Below, piece after piece: positions 16,677-30,300 of a DNA stretch of 64,000 bases. The notes under the pieces were generated by a model, which was not told the origin of the DNA, did not search any database, and saw only the letters and a list, made by a program, of their open reading frames with translations. Position 1 is the stretch's first letter, and each line of letters begins with the position of its first letter. The DNA is from Mangifera indica (lineage: Eukaryota > Streptophyta > Magnoliopsida > Sapindales > Anacardiaceae): NCBI RefSeq assembly GCF_011075055.1, contig NC_058145.1, positions 13,079,894 to 13,143,893 on the forward strand. Reading direction: 5' to 3'. Made by a program: the position numbers and the translations under genes.

Positions 16677-18035
16677 GTGAGTACCCAATAAAGGATCCTA
16701 GTTTGAGGCACAGAAAATGCCACAACCTTGGACTGAGATGACTCAACTTTCTGGCATAATAATTGACCCTCGTCCTTTTAAATTGGCAAGGGAAATGCTG
16801 GAACCAGAAAATTTGATTAGATTGATTAAATAGAATTTGTAATAGTACAATTTAAAATATAATTTTCCTTCATTAAAAGTTTCTAAATATTTCAATTCTT
16901 AAGCCAATGTTTTCTGGGCTCTTAAGTTGCAGACCATCAATGACAACTGCCAACTAAGACCATATTATGTTTGATGACAGACTTACCGAACCTTGTTGAA
17001 TTAATAGAGTACAAGTTTTATTGCTGGCCTGTAGAATTTGTTCGATTGTTGAATTTCCCAACTTCATAACAGAGTGATATGAGAAGACTTCATCAGTTAT
17101 TTCCGGAATAAGCACATTTATCTTATATCCAGAATCTGGTTCAATTCTCCCCAACTTCAGAAGCATCTTTTATTTCCAGAATTTGGTCAATTAGGTGAAC
17201 AGTAGGGATGGCCAAAAACTTAGATACCTCGTTAAAAGAGCCCACTCCTGATTTCCCAAAAACCTTAGGGTCGGGGCAGATGTGGGAAAAAGATTTTCCT
17301 GCAGGTAAGCAGTTTAACCCGTACCCATGTCCAATCAATAACATTAATATATTAACATTTTCATTTATTTTATAAAAAGATATTAATTAAAATAATATAA
17401 TTTTAATAACTAATATATTATAAGAGTTTCATATTAATATTAGTTTTTCTTTCATCTTTAACCTTAAAAATTTCTAATCGGTCAAAATATTGACATAATC
17501 TCTCTTGACGACACCAACCTCGCACTTTTTAGATCACCATACTTACACGTAGTTATCATTATCGAAGCATTGAAAATAGCTTTTGCATACCCACCATTCA
17601 AAACATTCCAATAAAACGAGTCTCTCCCTCACACAATTTCCCAAACACATGTCGCGCACGAATTAATTCACTAAACCTCACAAACATACTAGAGAATGCA
17701 TTACCAAGCGTAAACACTCATACTAGTCACTGTTTTTGAAACAATAGAATGCAAATGAATCCCCTCATCATAACCTCTCTTGCACTCACATAACCTAACC
17801 AAATCAACAAAAGCTTCTTCATCAACACAAATATTTGGTTCTTACATAGAATCCAAGAATTTTAAAGCTTTTTCATCGGACCCATTCAAGCAAGGTTCAT
17901 TTAAATGTGAGATGAGACTTTGAGAAGATAGCAAGTTAGTGTTATGGGTGTTATAGTTCGATCATTTTGAGCTAGGTGTAACTAAGACATTAGTATGAAA
18001 AATTTATCCGATTTTAATTTTTGAAAAAAATTAGA
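16677..18035. other. 3' flank of ECA gene, no gene seen
   Basis: The 3' UTR of the ATPase gene lies at the start. Minus-strand open frames at 16954-17344 have no domain. A stretch near 17200-17345 has a degenerate GC-richer look, possibly an old repeat. Confidence 0.45.
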
Positions 18036-18560
18036 TCAAAAGACTTATACAAATCAATTGAATATTCAAATACTCACTTATAAAAGATTAAATTTAACAA
18101 AATCAATTAAATTTTAAAAATAAAATTATCATTTAATTAATAATATATTAAAAATAATAAAATATTATTTTCTTTTCAAAATTTAAAATATAAACAATTT
18201 TTTTTATAAATTAAACTTGAAAAAATTATATTTTTTAATATTTTCATTTTCTTTCTTCAATAACCGAACTCTAAACAAATTTGCCTTCACCCATTTTTCT
18301 CCCTCTATCACCAACAACAAAGAAACCTCAACACATAACATGAAGGCAACAAAATGAAAAAGTCAACAAATTGAAACCCTCGTAAGATGGACGCCAATTC
18401 AACCAAATCATACCTTTGATTTTTTTTCGAAGCTAAATCAACAAAAACACCTCTAATTTATCACACTCTAAGACCGATTCAACAAAAAAAAAAAACAAAA
18501 TCCCATTCAATGATCGAAAATGCAATAAACTTTGGGCGGAAATAAATCCTTTGACCAAAA
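18036..18560. mobile_element. Diverged copy of the MULE-like MITE family
   Basis: The left end (AAAAGACTTATACAAATC) and the right end (GGGCGGAAATAAATCCTTTG) resemble the inverted ends of the element at 8974-9443. The inner AT-rich arms also match in order. No intact target duplication was found. Confidence 0.5.
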
Positions 18561-19406
18561 AATTATAATAAATTGAGAATAGAAATATTCTGGGCGGGGT
18601 AGACACAGTAGATGTAATAGGACTAAACTGTAATTTTTATAACTTTTATGAAATTATTTGTAAATGTATAAAAATATAAAGTTATTTAATATTTTACAAT
18701 TATATATTCTACCGTGAAATTTTTTGAATATCACTCTACATTTTCTTAAAACAAACTACCCTTTCTTTAAAGAGGTTAGTTGAAGACAAATCATAATTCT
18801 AATTCAAATTAAATGCACTTTAAACCAAAACATGAACAGGCGACAAACAAAATTATTCGCTCAATCAAACCAAGTTCAAACTGAAGAAACTTCGCTCAAA
18901 AACCCGCAATTTCTCTTTCTCCCAGAATTCTTCCAACGATACCATCAACCAATCAAGCAAACTGAGCTAAATCTCAAAGTAACTAGTTTAAATTTGAACC
19001 AAAATCAAACCAACCCTTTCCTTAAATTCAACAACTCAAACCCACTCCTAATTTAAAAACTCACAAACAAAATCTTAAGTTCTGGACAGAATCGCTGAAT
19101 TAGACACCTGTTGGCAACAAGAACTGCTGACCCACAAAAATCAGATAAAATTATAACAACTTCCAACCCAGAAAAGGAAGACCCAAAATTTGGGCAACTA
19201 TGAAAAAATGTAAAACAATGTTACAGTCGATAAAGTTGAAATAAAATCTATCATTGATTCATAATTTCCACAACAATTCCACAGATAACCAACTGAAACC
19301 ATTTAACGTGCAATTCGAAGATTGTATTACAATAACACAGCCTAACCCAGATGTAAGCTTCTTGACAGCAAGACTTGTCCCTCTACATACAATCAGATCA
19401 AACAAC
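18561..19406. other. 3' flank of histone H4 gene
   Basis: No gene is recognised. The nearest bases hold the 3' UTR of the minus-strand H4 gene. An open frame at 18832-19056 on the plus strand is Asn/Gln-rich with no domain and is not called. Confidence 0.4.
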
Positions 19407-19811
<405 letters not shown>

Positions 19812-19904
19812 CTGATTTTGGAAGTTGTTGAAGAGAAAAGAGAAGATTCAGATTCAGAGAGTTGTGAGAGACTCCGCCTGCAGGTGAAACAGTTAGTAAA
19901 GAGA

Positions 19905-19911
19905 ATTTATA
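19905..19911 (-). promoter_or_regulatory. TATA box of histone H4 gene
   Basis: The minus strand reads CTATAAATTC here, about 95 bases upstream of the leader-intron donor, which leaves room for a short first exon. Confidence 0.6.
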
Positions 19912-19941
19912 GAAACGTGTGGTGTCGGGGTTTTAGATTTC

Positions 19942-19949
19942 GATCCGCG
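19942..19949 (-). promoter_or_regulatory. Plant histone octamer CGCGGATC
   Basis: The minus strand carries an exact CGCGGATC octamer about 35 bases upstream of the TATA box. This motif is known to drive meristem and S-phase expression of plant H3 and H4 genes. Confidence 0.75.
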
Positions 19950-20021
19950 GTGGTGTTGTAGGAGTGGTTTCGAACCGTGGATGAGTTTAAAATGAAGGGT
20001 GTAGATTTTCGGTTAAGATTG

Positions 20022-20030
20022 ACGCGGATG
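20022..20030 (+). promoter_or_regulatory. Second octamer-like site (ACGCGGATG)
   Basis: A plus-strand match to seven of eight octamer bases (CGCGGATG) lies about 75 bases further upstream, in the opposite orientation to the first octamer. Confidence 0.4.
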
Positions 20031-20158
20031 GATGACTTGGGCAGAGTGGGCGGAATGGGCTTCTCTGTTTCTTTTTGGAATTTTGATTTATTCCGAATTT
20101 GCAGGTGGAGGTAAAAGATGGGCGGGAGTTGTTGGCGCCTATTGACATGGTGATTCAA

Positions 20159-21780
20159 AGTGAAAAATCCTCAAGCTAAATAAAACTTGAATTGAATGCC
20201 TCCAAAGGAGACGTATTATAGTAAAATACTAACATCGAACATCAATTTACTGAAAATGTTATATTTTTAAAGTAATATTTAATGATAATTAGTAATAAAC
20301 TACTAAATATTTTTATAATATTATGATATAGGGCAATTTTATAAAAGTAATGTTATATATATGTATTTTTAATATATAACTTAAATATATAAATAATATA
20401 TTATTATGTGATTAAGTGTTATTTTATATTTAATTTAAAATCATTCAATTACATAATGTCACGTCATCTGTTTACCCAAATTGTATATCAAAAGTGTATA
20501 CGCATAATTTCATTAAAATTATAATTGTTAATTTGAAATTTTAATATAATTATGTATACTTATTTTGAGTATGCAAATAAGTGTATATTTATTTGCATAC
20601 TTAAAATAAATAAATATGTTTTTTAAGATTAGTTGAGAACAAGAGTTAGTGTGAAAAATTTAGAGGAGGTAAGGACTTCAGAGTGCGTCTCTAAGGTTAA
20701 GGAGTTATTCAAATTAAGATAAAAGCAAATTAGCTAAGGTGAAAACTTATGATTGTGTCTCTTATTTGTCAATGACATCAATCATTCATAGACCATTGGT
20801 GCTCCAACCTTTTGTGATGGCTTGTGGAAGATGGTAGTAGAAAGTTCTGGATAACTAGATATCTGAAGAATTTGATACTAGTTGTAGATCATCTAGTCTT
20901 CTTGCTCCCGATCATCTAGCCACAACAATTCATACACAACAACTAGCGTTCGATATGGTTGCTACTAAAGTCAATCATAGGTAATCTCTTCAATAATAGG
21001 TACATAATATTGTCCCAATGACGTCCTTATCACCTAGAGGACCCTTTTTCCAAAAGGGGAATAGTTACAAGTGCATCCACCCTATCTCCAATTACCACAT
21101 GCTCTTGTCACCAATAATAGTGACATAACATTGTTGAACAAAGGATTCTTAGTATTATGTACACCAAGTTTGCCAAGTATCAATAGAGACTTCCACAGTA
21201 GATAAGATATTAAAACATGTTTGTGCATGAGACAATACATCTTACTTAACAAACTTGACAACCTAGGCCTACAACTATAACCCAATGTGTTAAATAGACT
21301 TAGTAATAGTGCAAAGCCAATTGCCCAACCTAGTGATCATTTGCGCATGACTACCTTTGTCCATCAAGCTTGTCCAAATAAGGTAGTTAAATCCACTTTA
21401 GTGGGTAATGTCTCTCGACCAACATGAGATATATTCTTCATGTCGAGTAGACGCTATCTACAAACCACCGCCACATAAGGACTCTTCATCTGATTATAAT
21501 AGACGAGGTAACTTGCTCCATCGAGTTGGGGATACATAACAACGATCAATGGATAACTTCTATAAGCACACAACATGCCTCCCACTGAAAGGATAACATT
21601 CGTTCAATGCCTTTATGTGTTGGTGTTATAACTAACCTCGATAAGCAAACTAATTTTGGTAACCAAACCTATAAGGCATACATGTGTGACCACCTGAATG
21701 CCTTTTGCTCACTAAGCGCAACTAGTCTCATTAGTGATCTTCGCTTGCTTGCATAACTCCTACCTGCTGTGTGATCTCCT
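20159..21780. other. Intergenic DNA with AT-rich MITE, no gene
   Basis: A copy of the palindromic AT-rich MITE spans about 20330-20600. The remaining sequence to 21780 has higher complexity and contains no long open frame; it may be a decayed retroelement interior, but no reverse-transcriptase or gag motif can be read. Confidence 0.4.
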
Positions 21781-22640
21781 TCGGTTGGTGCTGTCTGGTT
21801 GCCTTCTGCTTGCTGTGGTGATGTTGTTGCAGTTGTGAATGTGTATTTCTGGTGTTGCTTCTTGGTTCATCGTGATGCTATTGCAGGGAGTAGCAATGGA
21901 AGTTGCAGGTGTTGTGGTATTGAATGCAGTGTGTTAATTCTGCTGCTGCTTGCTCTCCTGGTGCTCGCTGTCCCTGTCGGATGCTGACGGTGTGTGAGGG
22001 AAGGTTCTGAAAGCAGCCCGCTGTTTTGCCTTTTCTGGAGCTGGCTGAGTTTGCCTGCAGATTCTGGAAGGGTGCTGCAGAATTTGGTTGTGTATGGTTG
22101 TAGGAAGTGATTCAATTTGCTGGCTATTCCTTGTTGGCTGTTCAAGAGTTTTGGAAATGTTGCATGCTGAGTGCTGCTCCATGCTCTCCCTTTGCTGTTC
22201 TTGCAGGGGCGGAGCTATGGTGGTTTCTGTTCCTCAAGAGATTGCTTCATAGGGTTTTTCTTGCTGCATTGCCTCTGTTTTCAGTAGCTTTTGGGGCTGC
22301 CGTTGGGTTCTGCAGGGAGATAATTCTGCGTAGAGCTGTGTACATTTCCCTTAGTTTGAGTTCCTCCATCTTGGTTGATGGTTTCCCTTTTGTCTCAGGA
22401 TTTTTTACTTCTTGTTCGTGTGTGTTTTTGTGTTGCTAGGCATGGGCTTTTGTTGGTTCTGTGCTCTATTGTTTTAGATCTAGATTTACTTTGGTACTGT
22501 TATTATTGGCTTGTCTTAGATTGATTCAGAGTATACTGTGTTTTGCTGTCCTCTTTCCTTGAGGGTGAGCTTAGGTTGTTCGGCTCTCAGGCTTGTGTTT
22601 TTGAGCAATGTAAATATTTACTTAACAGAAAAAAAAAAAA
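21780..22640 (+). mobile_element. Candidate 3' end of a non-LTR retroelement with poly-A tail
   Basis: This stretch is T/G-rich on the plus strand, clearly unlike its AT-rich surroundings, and stops in a run of 13 A at about 22629-22641. Its last part (GGCTCTCAGGCTTGTGTTTT and following bases) reads like a transcript 3' end. The open frames within (21799-21987, 22107-22439) lack domains. A 5'-truncated LINE or other retroposed RNA is the simplest reading. A target duplication was not found. Confidence 0.4.
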
Positions 22641-25600
22641 ATGTCAGAGCGAAGATAAACTGAAGGAAGCTGGAGACCCTGGAGGAGATGACAATGGAAG
22701 AACAACAGGATGAAGATAAACTGAAGGAAACTTGAGATCATGGACTTGTTGATCAGATCCTGGTTTAGGAGTGTTCCAATAAGATCACAATTAAAGATGA
22801 CTCTGCATTTGAAATCAAATTTCCCAGAGCGAGTTCACAATAGAAGATCCAAGCGATGGCGAACAAATCAGGGAACCTGGAGTTGGAATCGTTGTTGATC
22901 AAACTCTTTTCATTGACTCTTGTAATGACATCAGAGTTAAAGATGGCCATTCTGCTGCACATTATGAGGCCACAGAGGATAGGAATATGGCTTCTGATCT
23001 AGAAGCTTAAAATTTTCCTCATCATGATCATCCCTCCTCTCCCAAATAGCCAACATAGCTCATGTCCAACTATTAGATTGTGAAATTTCAGCAAGCCTGG
23101 AAGTTTTTAATTTGGTCTACCTAAAACTTCTATTTGATTAATGCAGGGTAAATCAGAGCAAAGCCAAGACTCTTTCAGTACAGAGAGTCAATTATTATAG
23201 TTATTTCAGATTTGCAACCTTCATGTTTTCCCAAATGAATAAAATGATGGCATAGATGCTTGGTGCTTCAGGTCACTTTTTTCCTCCTTCCCAGTGCGAT
23301 ATATAATTGCTGCTAAGTCTAAGCAGGGAGAGTTCATCGAGTCCAATGTGAAAATGGCTCCATTGTAGTACCTCTGTTTAATTTACAGCATCATTTGCAA
23401 TGTGTCATTTTTCCATCATTTGGCCCTACAACTTACTGCTTCGCATGTGCTATTCTTCTTTCCTTTTTGTTCATAAACTTGCGTTGTTTAATCAAAGTAA
23501 TGTGATTATGATGGTGACAAAGTTGGCTGTCAAAGTTGTTTTATTTTGTTAATCGCCTCCACCATCATTCAGATAGATAGCTTTATTTCCTACCTACTAG
23601 GGGTTGCTATAGGATTCGGCTCATTGTCTTCAAAATATGGTCCTAGCTGAAGATTTCCAGTTGCAGCCTTTCCTGGTTTTTGTTTTGATGCAAACACATG
23701 GCAATTAGTTTTTAATTATATGTACGAAATGGGTTACAGGTAGAATGCATCCTATAGCTAAAAAGGTTGATTAGGTTACCTGGGGATTGGCTTTTCATTC
23801 ATGTTGGCCACTACTAAATTATTGCTGCTCCGCCCAGGAAGAAAAATTAAAAGAGAGGGAAAGAGAGAGGTAAAAAATAAAAAAACTGATTGGGGTAATA
23901 TAGATTTAAATTGAGTTGATTCAAACTTAAAAATAAGTTTAATTCAAATAAAGTCAAGTTTAAATTTGAATTTAAGAATTAAATATTTTTAAATTTAAAT
24001 TCAAACTTCAGTTTTAGAAATGTTCGAGTCATCAAATTTGCTAGTTTAAAAAAGTTTAATATAAATCAATTAAAATAACGTCATTTTAATTAATATCTAT
24101 TAAAATAATATTATTTTAATTAGTTTTTGTTTGACTACATTATTGACCCAAGTTTAAAACTCGATTCAATTCAAATTTAAACCAAACTCAATTCAATTCA
24201 AATTTAAACCAAACTCAATTCACTTAAATCTAGCCGAATTTAAGCTAATATAAATTTAAATTTAGTTTGATTTGAATCTAATTTTAGATACGAAGACAGG
24301 ATCTTATGCATAGGAGGAGATAGGCGATTAATGGTCTAAGCGGAGGGAACCATAGTGGGAAGCCTGGCCACACTTGCCACCTCTTGGACTTGGTGTCTCT
24401 GGGCTTAAGAACCATAGCCGTTAATCAAAGAATAATGTTAAAGATTGATCATCATTATTAAGCAACATGAGCGGCTAACAAAAAGAGTCTGATCGATAAT
24501 TAATTAGCAACACTGGTGAGACTTTACTGAGCCGAAGTAACACTTTCAAAGGAGCTTCTAAAAGATAGGTACCATACCAAAAGCTACATAATCATTGTGC
24601 TTGTTCCTAGTAATTACTTGTTCAATAGGGTATCTGAATTTAGGGTTTATATTTTGAACTTGAGACTATTCTATCTAAATTTGTTATAGTTATCAATATT
24701 TATAATATAATATAGATAAAAAATAATACAAATTATAATATATATCAAATTAATATAATATAATAGATATATTATATGATATAATATATATTATTAATAT
24801 AGATATATTTTTTTAAATTATAACATAATTAAAAATATATATAGAATTTTTAATTTTTAAAAATATTTATAATATCTTTTAAAATAATAATATATTAATT
24901 ATAATTTTTTATTATTTTATTTTATAAAAATTATATGTTATAATAGGACACAGAATACAAACAAATTAGATTTTTAGTATCTAATTCGACTAGAATGCTC
25001 CGAAAGATCATTTAGTACAAGAAAATCTTGAGAGTATCTTTTAATCAAGACTTGTGATGTACGTTGTCTTGTCGGCCTCAGGTATTAATAGAAAGTTTGG
25101 CAATACAAAAGCAATAATCTACCGTAAAAAACGTAAATTTCCTTTCGTTATTTTTGTCTTCTTGCCTTTACTCGATGAAAGACATTCAGTGTATCTTTTA
25201 ATTTATGAAAGCACAATACACATGCAGTTCAGTAAGAAAAGTTACTTTTGAGGTTGGAACCTTGCTGCAATTAATCAGTAAGTAAAGGTAAAACTCTAAA
25301 TTCAGATAATTCAAGTTTTCTTGGGAGTCTAACTGAGGATTTAGGAACGCACTTGCTCTATTCTTCAAGTCCTGTAGGGCCTTTTAACACTATTACAGTA
25401 ACCATTCTCCGTTTTCTTACGTTTTTCGTTTGATTAAGGAGTAATTTCTGAGCTCACTTTAATTTAACTTTTGTGTCTCTAGACATACAGCCAATCATAT
25501 ATAAATTGACTTTTGAGGTTTTTGCAATTGTTGTTTCATATTTTTATAGTTCTTGTTGTGTATTGAAAAATGACTGGCGATAATAATAAGAGCTCCACTC

Positions 25601-25771
25601 ATAAAAATAGAGTAAACTTTGCCATTCAACATTGTCAAAATAATAATAATGCATGCAATGCAATGCAATGCAATCAAGACTATTTACATTAAACAGAAAG
25701 AAGCACCCTGGGCAACTAAAACTGCCATACTAAGACAATAAACAGTTCAGCATAAGCAATATTTTTCCAAA
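22641..25771. other. Intergenic DNA, coding-like relic and AT-rich repeats
   Basis: A coding-like frame of about 60 codons without introns ends at a stop near 23010 (it includes EDPSDGEQIREPGVGIVVDQ) but has no start and no recognised family. AT-rich blocks at about 23900-24270 and 24650-24930 are repeat-like; the latter shares a 24-base AT word with 37555-37580 in inverse orientation. A short ATGCA-type microsatellite is at 25650-25675. Confidence 0.4.
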
Positions 25772-27339
25772 TTAAAATAGATTTGCAGATGAAACTGAAT
25801 CGATATAATTGATCCAATTTTCTTCTTCTTCGTCATCTTCCTCCTCACTGATGTGGCTCCACTGAGTCTGAGGATTCTTCTCAATTTCTTCGTTTCTTGC
25901 AAACCGCCCTCTTATGCGTGGCCTGCTGTCTGCCAAAGTTTTTCTACACGCATACTGCATATTGAAAGACAATATATGCTATAATATATCCCTTTACCCT
26001 CTGGAAACGTTCAAATCCCATTTCCAAATTTATGCCGAAATAATCATTTTTCTTCTTAATAAGACACCGCACTAATTAGTCACTAAAGATTGATTAGACT
26101 ATGCGTATGATCTTAGCGTTGTCCATGCCCCACTAGCTAGAGAAACCAACAGCATCATGAAATGATGAATACTAGAAGGTGCTTTATGAACAATCAAAGA
26201 CTACGGCTAGCTAGTTACCAGTAGGCGAAATGTGAAAAGACAACATAGTGGCTATCATTTCAACTACATTGAATGATATCGCTCAACCAGTAAAAGTTTG
26301 ACGTCGTATGGCGTTGGCTTTCATTTCTTCCTTGTCTTATTTAATCAGTGGGGTCAAAGGTTATGGGCCTTATGGCTTCTAATTGCAACCACAAAGTTTG
26401 ATTTGACAGATAAAAGCACAGACCTTGTAGTTTCTAGTTAATTTTTAAGAGAAGATACCAAAACACTCTTAGCTAGTTATCAAATGTGCTTTAAATTGTA
26501 CCTTTTATGCATGTAATCATGAGCAATGTTTTCGATCATGTGATTAGTAGTTTCTTTTTTATTTAATCAGTTAATTATTTTTATTAAATAATACTTATTC
26601 ATCTATTTAAAATATATGCCTTAGGTTGAATCAACCAATAATTCAAGTATTAACAAATTAATAAAGAAGATTAAGACCTTGATTTTCTTGTTGAAGTTCC
26701 TCTGAGTTCTCTTCGTTCTATATCTCTCAATTCTCTCCTTTTTCTCCTCCGGACTGTATCGACAAGCTCTGTTCATCCCTTCAATGATAGCACAGCTCTC
26801 ACTAATCAATGGACTCTCTGACCTGTGACCTTTTTGCCCCGTGTGAATCTTCTAAAACGCACCAGAAAAAACAGAACAAAAAAGGGGGGAAAAAACACGC
26901 GTGAGAACAAATCATTCTATTTAATGAATGTGAACATATATTTTAAGTCATTTTTAGTATTAATAAAGCTTACATGCAAGTCACCGGTGCTAAACACCCT
27001 TCTAACTGGACTGGTGTCCATCTCCACAGAGTGATCATTTGGTGACAAGAAAAGAGACTGAATACGGTTGTTATTCTTCTGAAGTGAGTGACTGCTGATA
27101 CTCCGCTGTATTTGGCTCGTCGTCCCGTAGCTGGGGGAGCTATAGCTACTGCAGCCACTGGAAGTGCTGCTGCTGTGGCTATGAACCATCACCGAGTCGA
27201 CCTCATAAGTACAACCGGTCGCATGATCAAGTAAATGAGGTGATGGCAACGGGGCCAACGGAAAATGCGACGGGTCGTCGGATGACATGGAGGAGGAATT
27301 TGTGCCGTAGACATCGGAGGCGCGTGGGAAAGTGTACAT
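25772..27339 (-). CDS. CCT-motif family (CMF) protein
   Basis: Three coding exons on the minus strand: 27339-26974, 26851-26678, 25954-25772, joining in phase 0 to 240 residues. The second exon starts after TTTTAG and opens KIHTGQKGHRSESPL, which restores the HRSESPL lead-in I associate with this family. The N-terminal half is Ser-rich with LQRS-like and SPVRRVFSTGDLH segments. The CCT domain spans about 153-197 (RYSPEEKKERIERYRTKRTQ, then NFNKKIKYACRKTLADSRPR) and carries the nuclear-targeting basic patch; the tail is acidic. CCT proteins act in nuclear transcriptional complexes, and single-CCT CMF members influence flowering, growth and defence. The closest Arabidopsis relative I recall is the FITNESS (At1g07050) group. 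A TATA-like ATAAATA is at 27409-27415. Confidence 0.9.
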
Positions 27340-30300
27340 GGCGAGTGGGAATTTTTTCTAGGGAGTGAAAATTGAAAAGATTTGAGTGGTGAGGTGAAGA
27401 GTACTCTGTATTTATGAACATAGAAGGAGAAGAACTGGGCGATGACGTTAAAGCTAATGCCCCATCTACTGAGAAAAAGGTCGTTGACTTGTTCCATTTC
27501 ATCTTCGGACTCATTTCTCCTCAGATTGCTCTTTCCACTTTTTTATTTTTCTCGAAATTATTTTTAATTCATTTTAATGATTTTAGTTGAACAAACAAGA
27601 AATGAGGCGTTTACTTAACAAATGACGCTATTAGATATTTAGAGATTAAAACCCTCTGAAGCAAAACATATTATACTGAACAGATAAAAATTTAAAATAT
27701 TACCCACGTTAATTGAAAAAAAATAAATATATTTTACGATTAAATATTATCTTATTTTTTATTTAAATTATTTAATTATTTTATAATGTATATTAAATAT
27801 ATATTTATTTATATATTAATATTCACAATTTTAAGATAATTAAATTATAAGATCATCATAAATATTGCGATTGAAATGACGTAATACTTCACTTCAATTA
27901 CATGGGCAAACATCATCCTGCAGGTCACAAATATATATATTTAAAATCTCTTGGATTTTCTTGTTTTTCGCTTTGTGTTGTTATCATCATTGTCAAGCTC
28001 TCCTCAATTTTGGAATTCAGTTGGAGATAACTAGCATTGTTCCAAGGAAAAAAAAAAGTCCTTACGCTTGGTACTTCCATTTATGTGGGAATTTTTATCA
28101 CTGGGGATTTCATTTATATGCATTTGTAAGTGTTAAATGACTCATCAAGTGATCCAAAGTTGAAAACCCACCCACCAAAACTAAAGATTTGTATATATTC
28201 TGCTGTCAATAAATTTTTGATTGTCCATTAAGAATAAGAATGCAAAGGAGACAAACTGCTTCCAGGTTATTATTTTTTTTCTATTTTTAACGAAACATAT
28301 TCTAAATGAACCAAAATTTTAATTTTAAAAGAACCCATAAGAAAATATATTTCTTGAAACCATTTCCTTAGAAACCATTTTGTAATTTGATGTTTTTGTG
28401 AACTAATTTATTAAGAAATTAAAGTTCACTTGCAAATTCAAACAAACAATGAAGTTGTTAGAGCAAGAGTAGACGCTTTACAACATGGGCTTATTTATAT
28501 AATTAACAATAAAATTATGTATACATATTTTTAAATATATTAATAATATATCGTCATATAATTGAAATATTTTGAATTATAATTAAAATATTATTTAATC
28601 ATATAATAATATTTTATCTATGTATTTTCTCATCAATTTTTATGCAAAAGTAATTTTTTCAAAATAATATAAAAAAATGGAAAATACCCAACTTGCAATT
28701 TGGCAACAGAAAAAAGATAAGTCCCCACCACTTATATATATAGATATATATACACTCAGTAGTCAGTTCCACAAGAGAGCGAGAGAAAGATTGGAACTGA
28801 TTATTCAAGTTAATCCCATGTGAGGAGCACAATACTTTCAATCATTTATAATACTTATAGGCTAGGGATTATTATTTAATTATGATCCGACTACCATAAT
28901 TATGGACATAATCATGATTACTGTGAATCCTCTTCTAGTTAGGAAAGATTTAGAAGTAGATTTGACCCCATCTCAACATGCACGCCATTCATCTCACTAC
29001 TTTCCTTGTTGGGATTCTCTCAACATAATTATAAATTATTATAACATGTTTTTTTTTTTTTTTCAAAGCTCTGGTAAATAAAACAAAACTTTTAATATAA
29101 GATAATTATTTTATCAGATAAATTAAAATTTTAATTTTAAAATATCATCAAAAAAATATTTAAATTTATATTTTTTTTATATATAAAATCCTTTCGGTTC
29201 TATTTATGATGAAAAGTTTGAAATAAGCTTGAAAACTTGATAGCATGATGAAGACCTTATACAACAGCATCTTCTGGTAGGCCCCTTGGAATCACCCACG
29301 ACAAAGAGAGGTATCTATTGTCACTGATGGATGGATGAGAATTTAGAAAATTGAATTGATAGTGATGAAGACTTCATATACACTGCTGCACCATGAAGCT
29401 AACGGAGAGGGCTGGACGTTTCATTGCTTTGTTGGTGAATAACTAGGTAGAAGTCGAAGTGAGCCAATAAGAAACCGCGTTTTATTATGGTTTTATGATT
29501 TGGCAACAAGCTAGCAATGTTCTCACTGATTTGGCCATTCAATTCAGCTCTTTATATTTTTGCCTGCCCTCCTACCCACGTAATGTCAATGGTGTTCATT
29601 TTCCAAGTTGATGTACCCTGTCTGAGGACGCACTTCATTTATTTCTGCTGGTTAATTATTTACTTTAAAAGTGCTTACACGTGTCATGCATACAAGTGTA
29701 TTTTGCATAGAGAAATCAATTTTTATGTTTTGGTTACCGAAATCAGTCTCAAAAATTCTGATGAATATTTCCCATTTTATTTGTGTTAATTAGTATAAGA
29801 GTTCTTTGATGTCTTTAATTAATATTATATAAAATAAATGTGTTAGTTATATGTCTTTAATTAGGGTTCACAGTTTTAAGTAGAAAATAAAATAATAAGT
29901 TTTGTTAAGTAATAAGAAATAAAATATAATGTTTTATTGCAGGAAATGTTTCCCTTTTCTCCTATCTTTCTCTAAAACACTAGTGTATTGGTGATCGAGT
30001 TTTGTAAAGATTTAACAATATTAATTTGTGGGTTTAATATTTTATAGTTAGAAATTGATGATTATAGTTTTATTTGATAGTTGTAATTTTCTAGCAATTA
30101 ATTTTCACATGTATAAATATGTGATGTAAACCCTAATCTTGAATCAATGAAAATCGAGGTAGTATTCTCAAGTTCTTTTTTGTTCTTGCTTGTTATAATT
30201 TAGTGAAGATAGAAGCTTTGCAAGAGTTAAGTATTAGCGGGGAATTAGGGTTATAGGGCTGGTTTACTAGTAACTTTAGTACTTTTGCCATCTTTTTCCA

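Noticed and set aside
27189..27514. Upstream open frames overlapping the CMF start
   Set aside because: The likely TATA box at 27409-27415 places them mostly outside the transcript, and their sequence has no protein-like pattern.
29940..30250. Possible solo copia-type LTR
   Set aside because: The transcript-end-like words are suggestive, but I could not find matching TG/CA ends, a second copy or a target duplication.
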